From: JALORV01 sp035429805
Lineage (GTDB): Bacteria > Pseudomonadota > Gammaproteobacteria > Burkholderiales > Burkholderiaceae_F
NCBI GenBank assembly: GCA_035429805.1
Contig: DAOMFL010000011.1
Coordinates: 1-64,000 of the forward strand
Direction: 5' to 3'
Length of the DNA stretch: 64,000 nt
Made by a program: the position numbers and the translations under genes. This document shows, one piece after another, positions 51,944 through 62,033 of the stretch (position 1 is the stretch's first letter; each line of letters opens with the position of its first letter). The notes beneath the pieces are model-generated. The model ran no database searches and was not told where the DNA came from. It worked only from the letters and a program-made list of their open reading frames with translations.

Positions 51944-53028
51944 TGGTTCAGCGCATTGCAGTGATTCCGGGCGACGGCATCGGCAAGGAGGTCGTGCCCG
52001 AGGGATTGCGCGTGCTCGATGCGGCTGCACGCAGGCACGGCGTCGAACTGAGCTACGAGCACCACGACTTCGCGAGCTGCGACTACTACGAAAAGCATGG
52101 CGCGATGCTGCCCGACGACTGGAAGGATCGCCTCGCCGGCGTCGACGCGATCTTCTACGGCGCGGTCGGCTGGCCTGCGACGGTGCCCGACCACGTTTCA
52201 TTGTGGGGCTCGCTGCTGAAGTTCCGGCGCGATTTCGACCAGTACGTGAACCTGCGGCCGTGCCGGCTGATGCCGGGCATCGCGTCGCCGCTGGTGGATC
52301 GGCAGGGCCGGCCGCGTCCGCCGGGCGGCATCGACATGATGATCGTGCGCGAGAACACCGAGGGGGAGTATTCGTCGATCGGCGGCCGCATGTTCGAAGG
52401 CACCGAGCGCGAGGTTGTCGTGCAGGAGACCGTCATGACCCGCACGGGCATCGACCGCGTGCTGAAGTTCGCGTTCGAACTGGCAATGAAGCGGCCGAAG
52501 CGACACCTGACCTCGGCGACGAAGAGCAACGGCATCTCGATCACGATGCCGTACTGGGACGAACGGGTCGTCGCGATGGCGTCGCGGTATCCGCGGGTCC
52601 GCGTCGACAAGTTCCACATCGACATCCTGACGGCGCACTTCGTGCAGCGGCCCGAGGTTTTCGACGTCGTCGTGGCGTCCAACCTCTTTGGCGACATCCT
52701 GTCGGACCTCGGTCCGGCCTGCACCGGCACGATCGGCATTGCGCCGTCGGCCAACCTCAACCCGGACCGGACCTGGCCATCGCTGTTCGAGCCGGTGCAC
52801 GGATCGGCGCCGGATATTGCCGGCCAGGGCATCGCCAACCCGATCGGGCAGATCTGGAGCGCGTCGCTGATGCTGGACTGGCTCGGCCACTCTGAAGCCG
52901 CGGCGACCGTGTTCCAGGCCATCGAAAAGGCCCTGATTGCCGGTCCGGCCCACGCTCCGCTGACGCGCGACATTGGCGGGACCGGCTCCACCGCAGATCT
53001 CGGCCGCGCGATCGCCGCGGCGATCTGA
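51943..53028 (+). CDS. Tartrate / D-malate dehydrogenase-type decarboxylating dehydrogenase
   Basis: 361 residues, the same length as E. coli D-malate dehydrogenase DmlA. The isocitrate/isopropylmalate dehydrogenase fold is clear: IAVIPGDGIGKEVVPEGLRV, RENTEGEYSSIGGRMFEG in the substrate loop, and GSAPDIAGQGIANPIGQIWS. The substrate loop differs from LeuB at 14160 and fits the TtuC/DmlA group that acts on tartrate, D-malate or 3-isopropylmalate analogues with NAD. GGAGGAA precedes the ATG. It ends the five-gene cluster. Confidence 0.9.
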   Translation: MVQRIAVIPGDGIGKEVVPEGLRVLDAAARRHGVELSYEHHDFASCDYYEKHGAMLPDDWKDRLAGVDAIFYGAVGWPATVPDHVSLWGSLLKFRRDFDQYVNLRPCRLMPGIASPLVDRQGRPRPPGGIDMMIVRENTEGEYSSIGGRMFEGTEREVVVQETVMTRTGIDRVLKFAFELAMKRPKRHLTSATKSNGISITMPYWDERVVAMASRYPRVRVDKFHIDILTAHFVQRPEVFDVVVASNLFGDILSDLGPACTGTIGIAPSANLNPDRTWPSLFEPVHGSAPDIAGQGIANPIGQIWSASLMLDWLGHSEAAATVFQAIEKALIAGPAHAPLTRDIGGTGSTADLGRAIAAAI

Positions 53029-53173
53029 ACTGCGCCACAGGCCTCCGTGACGCGTCTCCGGGGCTGGCGAATCCCGGCCGGACGTCCTATCGTGAATCTT
53101 TCAGCCGCGGGAAAGCCGGCTCGGCCGGGAGCACAGTGCAGGTCCCGCGGACTGCGCTTTGCTGGAGGCTGCG

Positions 53174-54436
53174 ATGAACCTTGTCGACGTTCTCAGCCGT
53201 GCGCCGGGCGGTGTGGCCGAATCACTGGCGGCGGGAGCAGTGGGGCGGCTCGCCGACACCTGTCGTCGCGCGGGAGGCGTGCCGCTGCGGGTTGTGCTCC
53301 CCGACCATTCGTTCCATGACCTGGGTCCGTCTCCGCGCGTGACGCTGCGGGTGCAGGATCCTGCGTCGCTGCGCCATCTGCGGACACCCTCCCTCGGCGC
53401 CTTGGCGGATGCTTACGTTCGCGGCCAGGTCGACGTCGACGGCGATCTGCTCGATGTGATTCCGGTGGTCGAGAAGCTTGCCGACTCCGCGGGTCAGTCG
53501 ACACGCGCGCGCGCGCTGCCGCCGTGGCGAGCGCATCGCCGCGGGCAGGACCGCACCGCGATCGCCCATCACTACGACGTCGGCAACGATTTCTACCGTC
53601 TCTGGCTGGGCTCGCGCATGGTCTACTCCTGCGCCTACTTCCGGACCGGCGCGGAAGACATCGACGAGGCGCAGCAGGCGAAGCTCGATCTCATCTGCCG
53701 CAAGCTGAGGCTCGCGCCCGGGGATCGATTCCTCGACGTCGGCTGCGGCTGGGGCGGCCTGGTGCTGCACGCGGCGCGGCACTACGGCGTGCAGGCCGTC
53801 GGCATCACGCTGTCGGGCGAGCAGGCGCGCCTGGCGCGCGAGCGCGTGCAGGAGGAGGGCCTGAGCGGCCGCGCGGAGATCCTGCTGATGGATTACCGCG
53901 ACCTGCAAAAGCATTTCGGTGCGGACCGTTTCGACAAGGCCGCGAGCATCGGCATGTTCGAGCACGTCGGGCTGCGCAACCTCCCGATGTACTTTGGCGC
54001 CATTGCGGCTGTGCTGCGCGATCGCGGCCTGTTCCTGAATCACGGCATCACCTCGGCGGACGCCGACAGCCGTCCTGTCGGCAGCGGCGTGAGCGAATTC
54101 ATCGAGCAGCGCGTGTTCCCGGAGGGCGAGCTGCCGCACCTGCACGTTGCGGTGCGCGAGATGTCCGCCGCGGGCTTCGAGATCGCCGACGTCGAGTCGC
54201 TGCGTCCCCACTATGCGCGCACGCTGGCGCTGTGGTACCGCCGCCTCGAAGCGTGCCTCGGTGAGGCGTCGCGACTGGTGCCGGAGCAGACGTTGCGCAC
54301 CTGGCGCGTCTACCTCGCCGGGTGCGCCTACGGCTTCCAGCAGGGTTGGGTCAACATCTACCAGTTGCTGGGAAGCGTCGTGCGCATTCCCGGAGCGACG
54401 GAGCTGCCGCCAACGCGCGACTGGATCTACCGCTGA
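53174..54436 (+). CDS. cfa: Cyclopropane-fatty-acyl-phospholipid synthase
   Basis: 420 residues. ATG 53174 has GGAGG five bases upstream. It methylates double bonds in membrane phospholipid acyl chains with SAM, usually on entry to stationary phase. HHYDVGNDFYRLWLG and VYSCAYF lead into the SAM site FLDVGCGWGGLVLHAA; FEHVGLRNLPMYF and the C-terminal YGFQQGWVNIYQLL are family marks. An extended N-terminal domain (1-120) is present, as in other CFA synthases. It ends 3 bases from the convergent DUF2863-like gene. Confidence 0.92.
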   Translation: MNLVDVLSRAPGGVAESLAAGAVGRLADTCRRAGGVPLRVVLPDHSFHDLGPSPRVTLRVQDPASLRHLRTPSLGALADAYVRGQVDVDGDLLDVIPVVEKLADSAGQSTRARALPPWRAHRRGQDRTAIAHHYDVGNDFYRLWLGSRMVYSCAYFRTGAEDIDEAQQAKLDLICRKLRLAPGDRFLDVGCGWGGLVLHAARHYGVQAVGITLSGEQARLARERVQEEGLSGRAEILLMDYRDLQKHFGADRFDKAASIGMFEHVGLRNLPMYFGAIAAVLRDRGLFLNHGITSADADSRPVGSGVSEFIEQRVFPEGELPHLHVAVREMSAAGFEIADVESLRPHYARTLALWYRRLEACLGEASRLVPEQTLRTWRVYLAGCAYGFQQGWVNIYQLLGSVVRIPGATELPPTRDWIYR

Positions 54437-54439
54437 GGG

Positions 54440-55630
54440 TCAGTGCAGCGGCGTGGCCGGCCGGTCCTCGGCATCGTCCGGCGGTTCCGCGTGCACCACG
54501 TGTCCTGCGGCATTCGGAAACATCGGCGCGCCGCAGTCGTCGCAGAACTCGAGCGGGAAGCGGTGGGCATGCATGACAGTGCGACTGACGCCGAGCGTGC
54601 CGAGTGCCTTCTCGACCTCTTCCAGCGTCTGCTCCTCGTCGTCACCGAGCAGCGGCCAGACCACGCCTTCGATGACGGCATCGTCGTCCTGCGACTTGGC
54701 GATGCCGATCCGCACTTCGGCACCTGAATTGCCCTGCGGGTCCTCGAACAGGCCGGCCGCGGCCGACAGCGCCGACGGGGCGAGATCGTAGGCAAGCTTC
54801 AGGAAGGCGACGGCTGCTTCCAGCGAGAACTGGCGCAGTTCGCGGTCGGCGAAGCGCAATGCCGAGTGGAACGCCGTCGGCGACAGCACGCGGAAGCGGC
54901 AACCGGTCAGCACCGGCTGGAGCACGGGCGCCGCCTGTTCGCGGAAGGCAGACAGTGCCCCGATCTTGGCGTCCGGATCCACGCCGAGTTCCTGCCAGTG
55001 AAACAGCGGTGATCCGGCCGGAGTGGCGATGGCCGCGATCACGTAGCGCGTGTCCGCCAGCATCCCGACCGGCTCGCGCAGCTTCTTCGGGTCGATGTGC
55101 AGCACGATGCCCTCAGCGCAGGCATCGCCCAGTTGTTCGGTGAGCCGCCGGACCTCGCTGAAGGCCTCGGGCAGCTGGTCGATCGCGAACAGGTAGTCGG
55201 CAAGGGCGGCGCGCGCCGGCCGTGCCACGAGGTGCCCCTGCAGCTGCGTGCGCAGGTTGTCCAGCACGGTTGACGACAGCGTCGTGGCCGGCAGCTTGTA
55301 GCGCGACCACGCGAGCAGCGGCAGCGCGAGCAGCAGCACGTCGTGCGACTTGCCGTCGATGTCGATGGTGGTTGATTCGGCGCAGCTCTCCGCCAGGTCG
55401 GCCAGGTCGTCGTAGGCGCGCTGGCTGGTGCGCGCGAGGTCGTCCAATGCGGCTTCGATCGCATCGTCGCTGCGGCGCGCGAGGCGATCGTTGATGACTT
55501 CGGCGAGGCGGCGCTGCCACAGCTCGTCTTCGAGACGGCTGCCGGACTCGGCCAGCCGGCGCGCCATCTTGACGAGCGTCTCGGCATCGACCGAAGAGCG
55601 GGCGCGCGTGCTGGCGCGGTTGCGGCGCAT
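54440..55630 (-). CDS. DUF2863-like protein, 396 aa
   Basis: The N-terminus RRNRASTRARSSVDAETLVK, followed by LAESGSRLEDELWQRRLA, matches my recollection of DUF2863, a family confined to betaproteobacteria and of unknown role. The protein is soluble and helical at the N-terminus, mixed alpha/beta in the middle, and ends with an acidic region and a possible CX2C pair (FCDDCGAPMFPNAAGH). That pair resembles half a zinc site. No membrane segment is seen. It is monocistronic, divergent or separated from neighbours. Confidence 0.7.
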   Translation of the reverse strand: MRRNRASTRARSSVDAETLVKMARRLAESGSRLEDELWQRRLAEVINDRLARRSDDAIEAALDDLARTSQRAYDDLADLAESCAESTTIDIDGKSHDVLLLALPLLAWSRYKLPATTLSSTVLDNLRTQLQGHLVARPARAALADYLFAIDQLPEAFSEVRRLTEQLGDACAEGIVLHIDPKKLREPVGMLADTRYVIAAIATPAGSPLFHWQELGVDPDAKIGALSAFREQAAPVLQPVLTGCRFRVLSPTAFHSALRFADRELRQFSLEAAVAFLKLAYDLAPSALSAAAGLFEDPQGNSGAEVRIGIAKSQDDDAVIEGVVWPLLGDDEEQTLEEVEKALGTLGVSRTVMHAHRFPLEFCDDCGAPMFPNAAGHVVHAEPPDDAEDRPATPLH

Positions 55631-55687
55631 GGTGTTGGTCCTGTTGAGCAGCGTTGATTATCGCATTCGCTGTCCGGCCGCTCGCCC

Positions 55688-57415
55688 TCAGCGGGCGCGA
55701 CGGATGCGCGGCTCGCGGTCGGGGACAAGAGGGCCCGCCGCAGATTCCACGCGTACGTAGGCGGACAGCGCGTCGATGTCGAGCGGGCCGCCGACCGGAT
55801 CGGTCCCCTCACGCAGCACCGAGAAGCCGTCCCCACCCAGCGCGAGGAAGTCGTTCAACGTGACGCGATAGCGGCGCTCCGGATCGATGCGCTGGCCATT
55901 CAGTCGCAGCGAATCGGCGATCACGCGGTGGCCGATGGGGCGGGCGGGGTCCCACACGTAGGCGAGCCCCCGCGACGGCTGCAGGAACCGCGTGCGCTCC
56001 GCGCGGCTCTCACTCCATTGCTGCTCGAGCAGGCGCCTGAGCTGGGCGCCGCTGAGCGTCATCGTGACCAGCGCATTGCCGAATGGCTGCACCGCATAGA
56101 GGTCCGCATAGTTGACCGTGCCGTCCCGCGACTGCGAACGCAGATCGGCGCGCATGCCGCCGGAGTTCGTGATCGCAAGTTCGGCCCCGGTGCCGCTCGT
56201 TGCAGCGAGCTGGGCATCGGCGATCAGGCGGCCGAGCGCGCTGTCGCCGCCCGCCGATGCATTGCGGTCGAATGGCTCGGCAATACGGCCCACCGCCCGG
56301 CTGGCGATCGGGGCCGCGAGCGCCCGGTAGCGCTCGACGATCGCGGCGACGGAGGCGTCAGGCTGCAGGGCCGGAAAGCGCGTCGCAAGGCGGGCGTCGC
56401 GCGTCAGGCCGTTGGGTACCGGGACATTTCGGGCACGCGACTGGCCGGCAACGACATCGCCGGTCGTGCGGTCGAGAACCAGGTCGACCACGGCGACCAG
56501 GCGACCGAACGACGCTGCCTGGATCACCGGGCGGTCGCCGATCATGCAACTGTAGCCGCGATGCGTGTGGGCGGACAGCACGACGTCGATGGCGCGGTCG
56601 AGCTGGCGTTCGATCTCGAAGATCGCGCCGCGCGGATTCGTGCAGCCGTTGAATCCGCCGTCGGCATCGCCGCCTTCGTGAATGACCGCGACGATGGCCT
56701 CGACGCCCTGCGCTCGAAGCGCGGCGGCGGCCGCATTGATGGCCGGGGCTTCCGCGCCGAACCGCAGGCCGGCCACGCGGTCCGCCATCACGATGCCCGG
56801 CGTGCTGCGTGTCACGGCACCGATGAAGCCGACGCGGACGCCACCGACATCGCGCACCTGCGTGGGCGCGAACAGCGGCCTGCCGTCCCGGTCGGCAACG
56901 TTGGCTGCCAGAAAAGGAAAGCGGGCGCCGTCGTAACGCGCGTCCGGGGGAGCGCAACTCACGCGGTCGGTCACGGGTTGGGTGCGGCAGCCTCCGCCGG
57001 CTATGCGCAGCAGTTCCGCCACGCCGCGGTCGAATTCATGGTTGCCGACTGCATTCAGGTCAATGCCGATCTGGTTCATGACCGCGATCGTCGGCTCGTC
57101 GAAGAACAAGCCCGAAACCAGCGGCGATGCGCCGATCAGATCGCCGGACGACACGACGACGCTGTTTTCGGCTTCCGCGCGCAGCTGCCGGATGCGAGTG
57201 GCGAGGTAGGCGGCCCCGCCGCTGCGCAGCAGGACCGTGCGTGAAGGATCGTCGGGATCGGGTACCGCCACGGCGTTGTCGCCGGGTTCGAGGTGACCGT
57301 GAAAGTCGTTGATCGCGATGATGCGAAGCGACACTGCCGTCGCGGGCTGTGCAGCAGCGACCCCGATGGTCAGCAGCGCGGCGACGAGTGCGGCGGAGCG
57401 GGCAAGCTGAATCAC
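55688..57415 (-). CDS. Exported 5'-nucleotidase / 2',3'-cyclic phosphodiesterase family protein
   Basis: 575 residues from GTG 57415, which gives a clean signal peptide cleaved after about residue 26 (QPATA). Longer starts (57475, 57613) would bury it. The metallophosphatase domain shows IIAINDFHGHLEPG, SGDLIGASPLVSGLF, GNHEFDRG and SAHTHRGYS, the metal-binding set of UshA-type enzymes. The C-terminal 5'-nucleotidase domain has FGNALVTMTLSGAQLRRLLE. It acts in the periplasm to salvage phosphate and nucleosides. It is divergent from the MFS gene at 57537. Confidence 0.9.
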   Translation of the reverse strand: MIQLARSAALVAALLTIGVAAAQPATAVSLRIIAINDFHGHLEPGDNAVAVPDPDDPSRTVLLRSGGAAYLATRIRQLRAEAENSVVVSSGDLIGASPLVSGLFFDEPTIAVMNQIGIDLNAVGNHEFDRGVAELLRIAGGGCRTQPVTDRVSCAPPDARYDGARFPFLAANVADRDGRPLFAPTQVRDVGGVRVGFIGAVTRSTPGIVMADRVAGLRFGAEAPAINAAAAALRAQGVEAIVAVIHEGGDADGGFNGCTNPRGAIFEIERQLDRAIDVVLSAHTHRGYSCMIGDRPVIQAASFGRLVAVVDLVLDRTTGDVVAGQSRARNVPVPNGLTRDARLATRFPALQPDASVAAIVERYRALAAPIASRAVGRIAEPFDRNASAGGDSALGRLIADAQLAATSGTGAELAITNSGGMRADLRSQSRDGTVNYADLYAVQPFGNALVTMTLSGAQLRRLLEQQWSESRAERTRFLQPSRGLAYVWDPARPIGHRVIADSLRLNGQRIDPERRYRVTLNDFLALGGDGFSVLREGTDPVGGPLDIDALSAYVRVESAAGPLVPDREPRIRRAR

Positions 57416-57536
57416 GTTCGTTCTGCGAGCAAGGTTTTGGAGCCGCGCAAGCTTAGCGGCGTGGCCCGCTGCCATCCCGGTTGCACGATCTGCTCTGTTA
57501 CATTCGTCCGCTCCTGCGGTTTGCCGTCCATGTTTC

Positions 57537-58790
57537 ATGAGCAGTCTGGCCGCTTCCCCGTCGCTGCGCACTGACGCCGAAGTCATCGGGCTGGTCGGCC
57601 TCGCGCACGGCACGTCGCACTTCTTCCACCTGATGCTGCCGCCGCTGTTTCCGTGGCTGATGCGGGACTTCTCGCTCAGCTACACGGAGGCCGGGCTGCT
57701 GATGACGGTGTTCTTCGTCGTGAGCGGCATCGGTCAGGCTCTTGCCGGGTTCGTGGTCGACCGCGTCGGGGCGCGCCCGGTGCTGTACTTCGGCATCGGA
57801 CTGCTGGCGTCGTCGGGAGTGCTGCTCGGACTGTCGGGCAGCTACGGGATGCTGATCGCAACGGCCGCGGTCGCAGGGCTCGGCAACAGCATCTTTCATC
57901 CGGCGGACTTCACGCTGCTCAACCACCGGGTCGCCACGCCGCGCCTGGGTCATGCGTTCTCGATTCACGGTCTGTCGGGCAACCTGGGATGGGCCGCGGC
58001 ACCGGTCTTCATGGCGGGCATCGCCAGCGTGGCCGACTGGCACGTGGCGGGGTTCGCGGCGGCCGGTGTCGGCTTCACCGTGCTCGGCATCCTCTGGCTG
58101 CGACGCACCGTGCTCGCCGACGCAGCCCGTGGCGTCGTCGCACAGGGCGAGGCGCCGCGCGCCGGCAGTGCGTCATCGCAACTCGGGTTCCTGCAGTCGG
58201 GTGCGGTGTGGCTCTGCTTCGCGTTCTTCTTCCTGACGACCGCCGCGTTCGGCATCCTGCAGAACTATTCGCCGGCGATCCTGGGCGAGGTCTACGGCGT
58301 TTCGCTCGCCGTGGCGACCGCCGGATTGACGGCGTACCTGCTGGGCAGTGCGGCGGGCATGCTGACGGGAGGATTTCTTGCGGCCCGCAGCGAAAGGAAC
58401 GAGCGCCTGATCGCGATTGCGCTGGGATTCGCCGCGACGACGGCGATCATCATCGCCACCGGAGGTGTGGCGGCGTGGATGCTGCTGCCGCTGATGGCCG
58501 TCATGGGATTCGGCGTCGGCGTCGCGGGGCCGAATCGCGATCTGCTGGTGCGGCGCGCTGCCACGAGCCGCTTCGGCAGGGCCGCATTCGGGCGCGTCTA
58601 CGGTTTCGTCTATTCCGGGCTCGACACCGGGCTGGCCATGTCGCCGCTGCTGTTCGGGCCGTTGCTGGATTCCGGCCGCTTCCGTGAGGCGCTTGCTGCG
58701 GTGGCGGTGCTGCAGTTCGCAGCATTGCTCACGGCGTGGCGGGTTGGCAGCGCGGCGCGTGCCGGCAAGCCCCAGGAGGGACACGCGTGA
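57537..58790 (+). CDS. MFS transporter, fosmidomycin-resistance (Fsr)-like
   Basis: 417 residues with 12 predicted helices. VGLAHGTSHFFHLMLPPLFP and PADFTLLNHRVATPRLGHAFSIHGLSGNLGWA resemble the Fsr/NreB-like group of exporters. The substrate is not determinable. The RraA-family start overlaps its stop (GTGA), so the pair is probably cotranscribed. Confidence 0.85.
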   Translation: MSSLAASPSLRTDAEVIGLVGLAHGTSHFFHLMLPPLFPWLMRDFSLSYTEAGLLMTVFFVVSGIGQALAGFVVDRVGARPVLYFGIGLLASSGVLLGLSGSYGMLIATAAVAGLGNSIFHPADFTLLNHRVATPRLGHAFSIHGLSGNLGWAAAPVFMAGIASVADWHVAGFAAAGVGFTVLGILWLRRTVLADAARGVVAQGEAPRAGSASSQLGFLQSGAVWLCFAFFFLTTAAFGILQNYSPAILGEVYGVSLAVATAGLTAYLLGSAAGMLTGGFLAARSERNERLIAIALGFAATTAIIIATGGVAAWMLLPLMAVMGFGVGVAGPNRDLLVRRAATSRFGRAAFGRVYGFVYSGLDTGLAMSPLLFGPLLDSGRFREALAAVAVLQFAALLTAWRVGSAARAGKPQEGHA

Positions 58791-59290
58791 GCGAGGTGAG
58801 CTTCGCGACGACCGACCTGCTCGACGCTCACGAGGCTGAGATCGACGCGGGCCGCATCCGGGTGCTGCAGCCCGGACTGATCGCACTGGGCAGACGGCGA
58901 GCCTTCACCGGCGAGGTCGTGACACTCAAGCTGTTCGAGGACAACAGTCTGCTGGCGGATCTCGTGAAGACGGCCGGCGGCGGTCGCGTGATCGTCGTCG
59001 ATGCCGGCGGCAGCCTGCGCTGCGGAGTTTTCGGCGGCAACCTTGCAGCCGCCGCAGCAAAGAACGGCTGGGCCGGCGTCGTCATCTACGGCTGCGCCCG
59101 CGATGCGGACGAGATCGATGCCTGTGACGTCGGACTGCGCGTGCTGGCGTTGCATCCCCGCCGTTCGGTCAAGCGGGGCGAAGGGCAACGAGACGTTGCG
59201 GTCTCGTTTCTGGGAACCACGATCCGCCCGGGCGAGTGGCTCTATGCGGACCGTGACGGGGTCATCGTCAGCGACCGGCGTCTGCATTGA
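58787..59290 (+). CDS. RraA-family protein (RNase E regulator-like / HMG aldolase-like)
   Basis: 167 residues (E. coli RraA 161). GTG 58787 has AGGAGG seven bases upstream and overlaps the MFS stop. FATTDLLDAHE, VVDAGGSLRCGVFGGNLAAAAAKNGW and VIYGCARDADEIDACDVGL follow the RraA pattern; the conserved Arg-Asp pair (ARDADEI) is the metal/substrate site in 4-hydroxy-4-methyl-2-oxoglutarate aldolases of this fold. It could act as an oxaloacetate decarboxylase/aldolase or bind RNase E; sequence alone does not decide. Confidence 0.88.
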   Translation: MSEVSFATTDLLDAHEAEIDAGRIRVLQPGLIALGRRRAFTGEVVTLKLFEDNSLLADLVKTAGGGRVIVVDAGGSLRCGVFGGNLAAAAAKNGWAGVVIYGCARDADEIDACDVGLRVLALHPRRSVKRGEGQRDVAVSFLGTTIRPGEWLYADRDGVIVSDRRLH

Positions 59291-59397
59291 GTTGCGCATC
59301 CGCCGACCTCGTGGCGGAATTTTTCAGATCGCGCGCGGCGTTTCATAATGTGGCGAATCGGTCGTGCGTAGCAGCATGCCGCCTTTCATACCGCCAA

Positions 59398-59446
59398 ATT
59401 GTATTCCATATTGCGGCATCATGCCTGTAAGCATATGAAATACAAT
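59398..59446 (+). promoter_or_regulatory. Candidate operator upstream of aceA: 14-bp inverted repeat
   Basis: ATTGTATTCCATAT (59398-59411) and ATATGAAATACAAT (59433-59446) are inverted copies with one mismatch, separated by 21 bases that include a smaller palindrome, GGCAT-C-ATGCC. This sits in a markedly AT-rich patch (about 59380-59480) about 120-170 bases before aceA. TACAAT in the right arm might serve as a -10. A regulator of the glyoxylate shunt is the natural guess. Confidence 0.5.
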
Positions 59447-59568
59447 GATTTCAAACCTAGTCTTATAAATGTTATTTGACTTGCTGCGCCGCGTGACGAG
59501 TCGTAGGATTCGCTCCAGTCCGCACGCATCGCGGATAGGCAAATCGGCGTCCAACCAGGAGAAAGTGA

Positions 59569-60888
<1,320 letters not shown>

Positions 60889-60912
60889 GCTACCGCACAT
60901 CTGCGGTGACGC

Positions 60913-60945
60913 AAAGGCCGCGGGCGTGCCCGCGGCCTTTGTCAT
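60913..60945 (+). terminator. Rho-independent terminator after aceA
   Basis: A 13-bp perfect stem, AAAGGCCGCGGGC / GCCCGCGGCCTTT, closes a GT turn and is followed by TGTCATT. The T-run is short, but the stem is long and its A-rich 5' side allows use in either direction. Confidence 0.8.
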
Positions 60946-61057
60946 TGGTGGGATGGGTCCTCCATGGCTCGGCAGGCCGCGGCGCAACGATGTAGCATCG
61001 CGGCCATTGCCGAACGGTCTCCACCTGTCGCGAGCGCGACTTCCTCATTCACCAGGC

Positions 61058-61945
61058 ATGTCGGTCATCGCGGTCGTCAACCGAAAGGGCGGGAGCGGCA
61101 AGAGCACGCTGGCGACTCATTTTGCCGCGGTGTTCGCCAACATCGGCGCCACGGTGGCGCTCGGCGACATCGACCGCCAGCAGTCGACGCGGGCGTGGCT
61201 GCGGCATCGCAAATCGTCGGGCGAACGGACGCGCATCCTCGGCTGGAACGTCGATGCGAAGACGTTCGTCCGTGCGCCGGTGGGCATCGACCATGTCGTC
61301 ATGGACACTCCCGGGGGGCTGACGGGCCTCGACCTGGCACGTGTCGTCATGTATGCCGATGCCGTCGTGATGCCGGTCAGTCATTCCCTGTTCGACCGCA
61401 CTTCGGCCGCCGACTGCCTGGCGGAACTGCGAACAATGCCGCGCGTGCAGTCGGGCCGATGCCGGGTCGCGGCTGTCGGCATGCGGATCGATCCACAGGC
61501 CGACGCGGCCGAGCGGCTGCGGGCTTGGGCCGCTGAGCAGAGGATCGCGCTGGTCGCCGTGCTGCCGCAGTCGCATGTGTATGTCCGCTGCGTCGAGAGA
61601 GGCCTGACACTGTTCGACGTGCCACAGGCCCAGGTGGAAGAGGAACTCACGCATTGGCAGCCGCTGCTGCAGTGGATGCGGCCTATGCTGCAGCCGCCCG
61701 CGAATGCAGGAGCAGTCGCCGAGGGTCCTCTGCGGGCTGCGGGCGCGTTGCCGCGCAGCTCGTCAGCGCCGGTGATGGATCAGCCGAAGCCCGACACGCT
61801 GGCGCGCGGACCGCGGCCGGCACCGGAGCCCCGCGCTCCCGGGGCTTCCTCGACCGAAGCCCCGCGCGTCGAGGAAGGATCATCGGGGACGGACCGCCTG
61901 CGCGACGTGATTCCGCTGCCGCGATTCCTGCAGCGCAAGCCCTGA
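61058..61945 (+). CDS. Orphan ParA-family ATPase with proline-rich tail
   Basis: 295 residues. The deviant Walker A motif KGGSGKST (NRKGGSGKSTLATHFA) is in MSVIAVVNRKGGSGKST. Residues 1-205 form the ATPase; DTPGGLTGLDLARVVMYADAVVMPV carries Walker B. The remaining 90 residues are Pro/Ala/Ser-rich and end PLPRFLQRKP. No parB partner is near, so this is not the main chromosome-segregation locus. Such orphan ParA proteins position other cargo. The start at 61058 is the conserved one; the reading frame is open further upstream through the terminator. Confidence 0.85.
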   Translation: MSVIAVVNRKGGSGKSTLATHFAAVFANIGATVALGDIDRQQSTRAWLRHRKSSGERTRILGWNVDAKTFVRAPVGIDHVVMDTPGGLTGLDLARVVMYADAVVMPVSHSLFDRTSAADCLAELRTMPRVQSGRCRVAAVGMRIDPQADAAERLRAWAAEQRIALVAVLPQSHVYVRCVERGLTLFDVPQAQVEEELTHWQPLLQWMRPMLQPPANAGAVAEGPLRAAGALPRSSSAPVMDQPKPDTLARGPRPAPEPRAPGASSTEAPRVEEGSSGTDRLRDVIPLPRFLQRKP

Positions 61946-61995
61946 GTCCGGAGTCACCGCACCGGCGCGCGCACGGGCGTGCAGGGCCTTTCACC

Positions 61996-62001
61996 TATAC
62001 T
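61996..62001 (+). promoter_or_regulatory. Candidate -10 before the haloacid dehalogenase gene
   Basis: TATACT, a one-mismatch -10, lies 33 bases before the start codon. AGGGAGAGG follows as ribosome-binding region. No good -35 is visible. Confidence 0.4.
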
Positions 62002-62033
62002 CGATGGCTCAGGGAGAGGCCGGGGAATGACCG

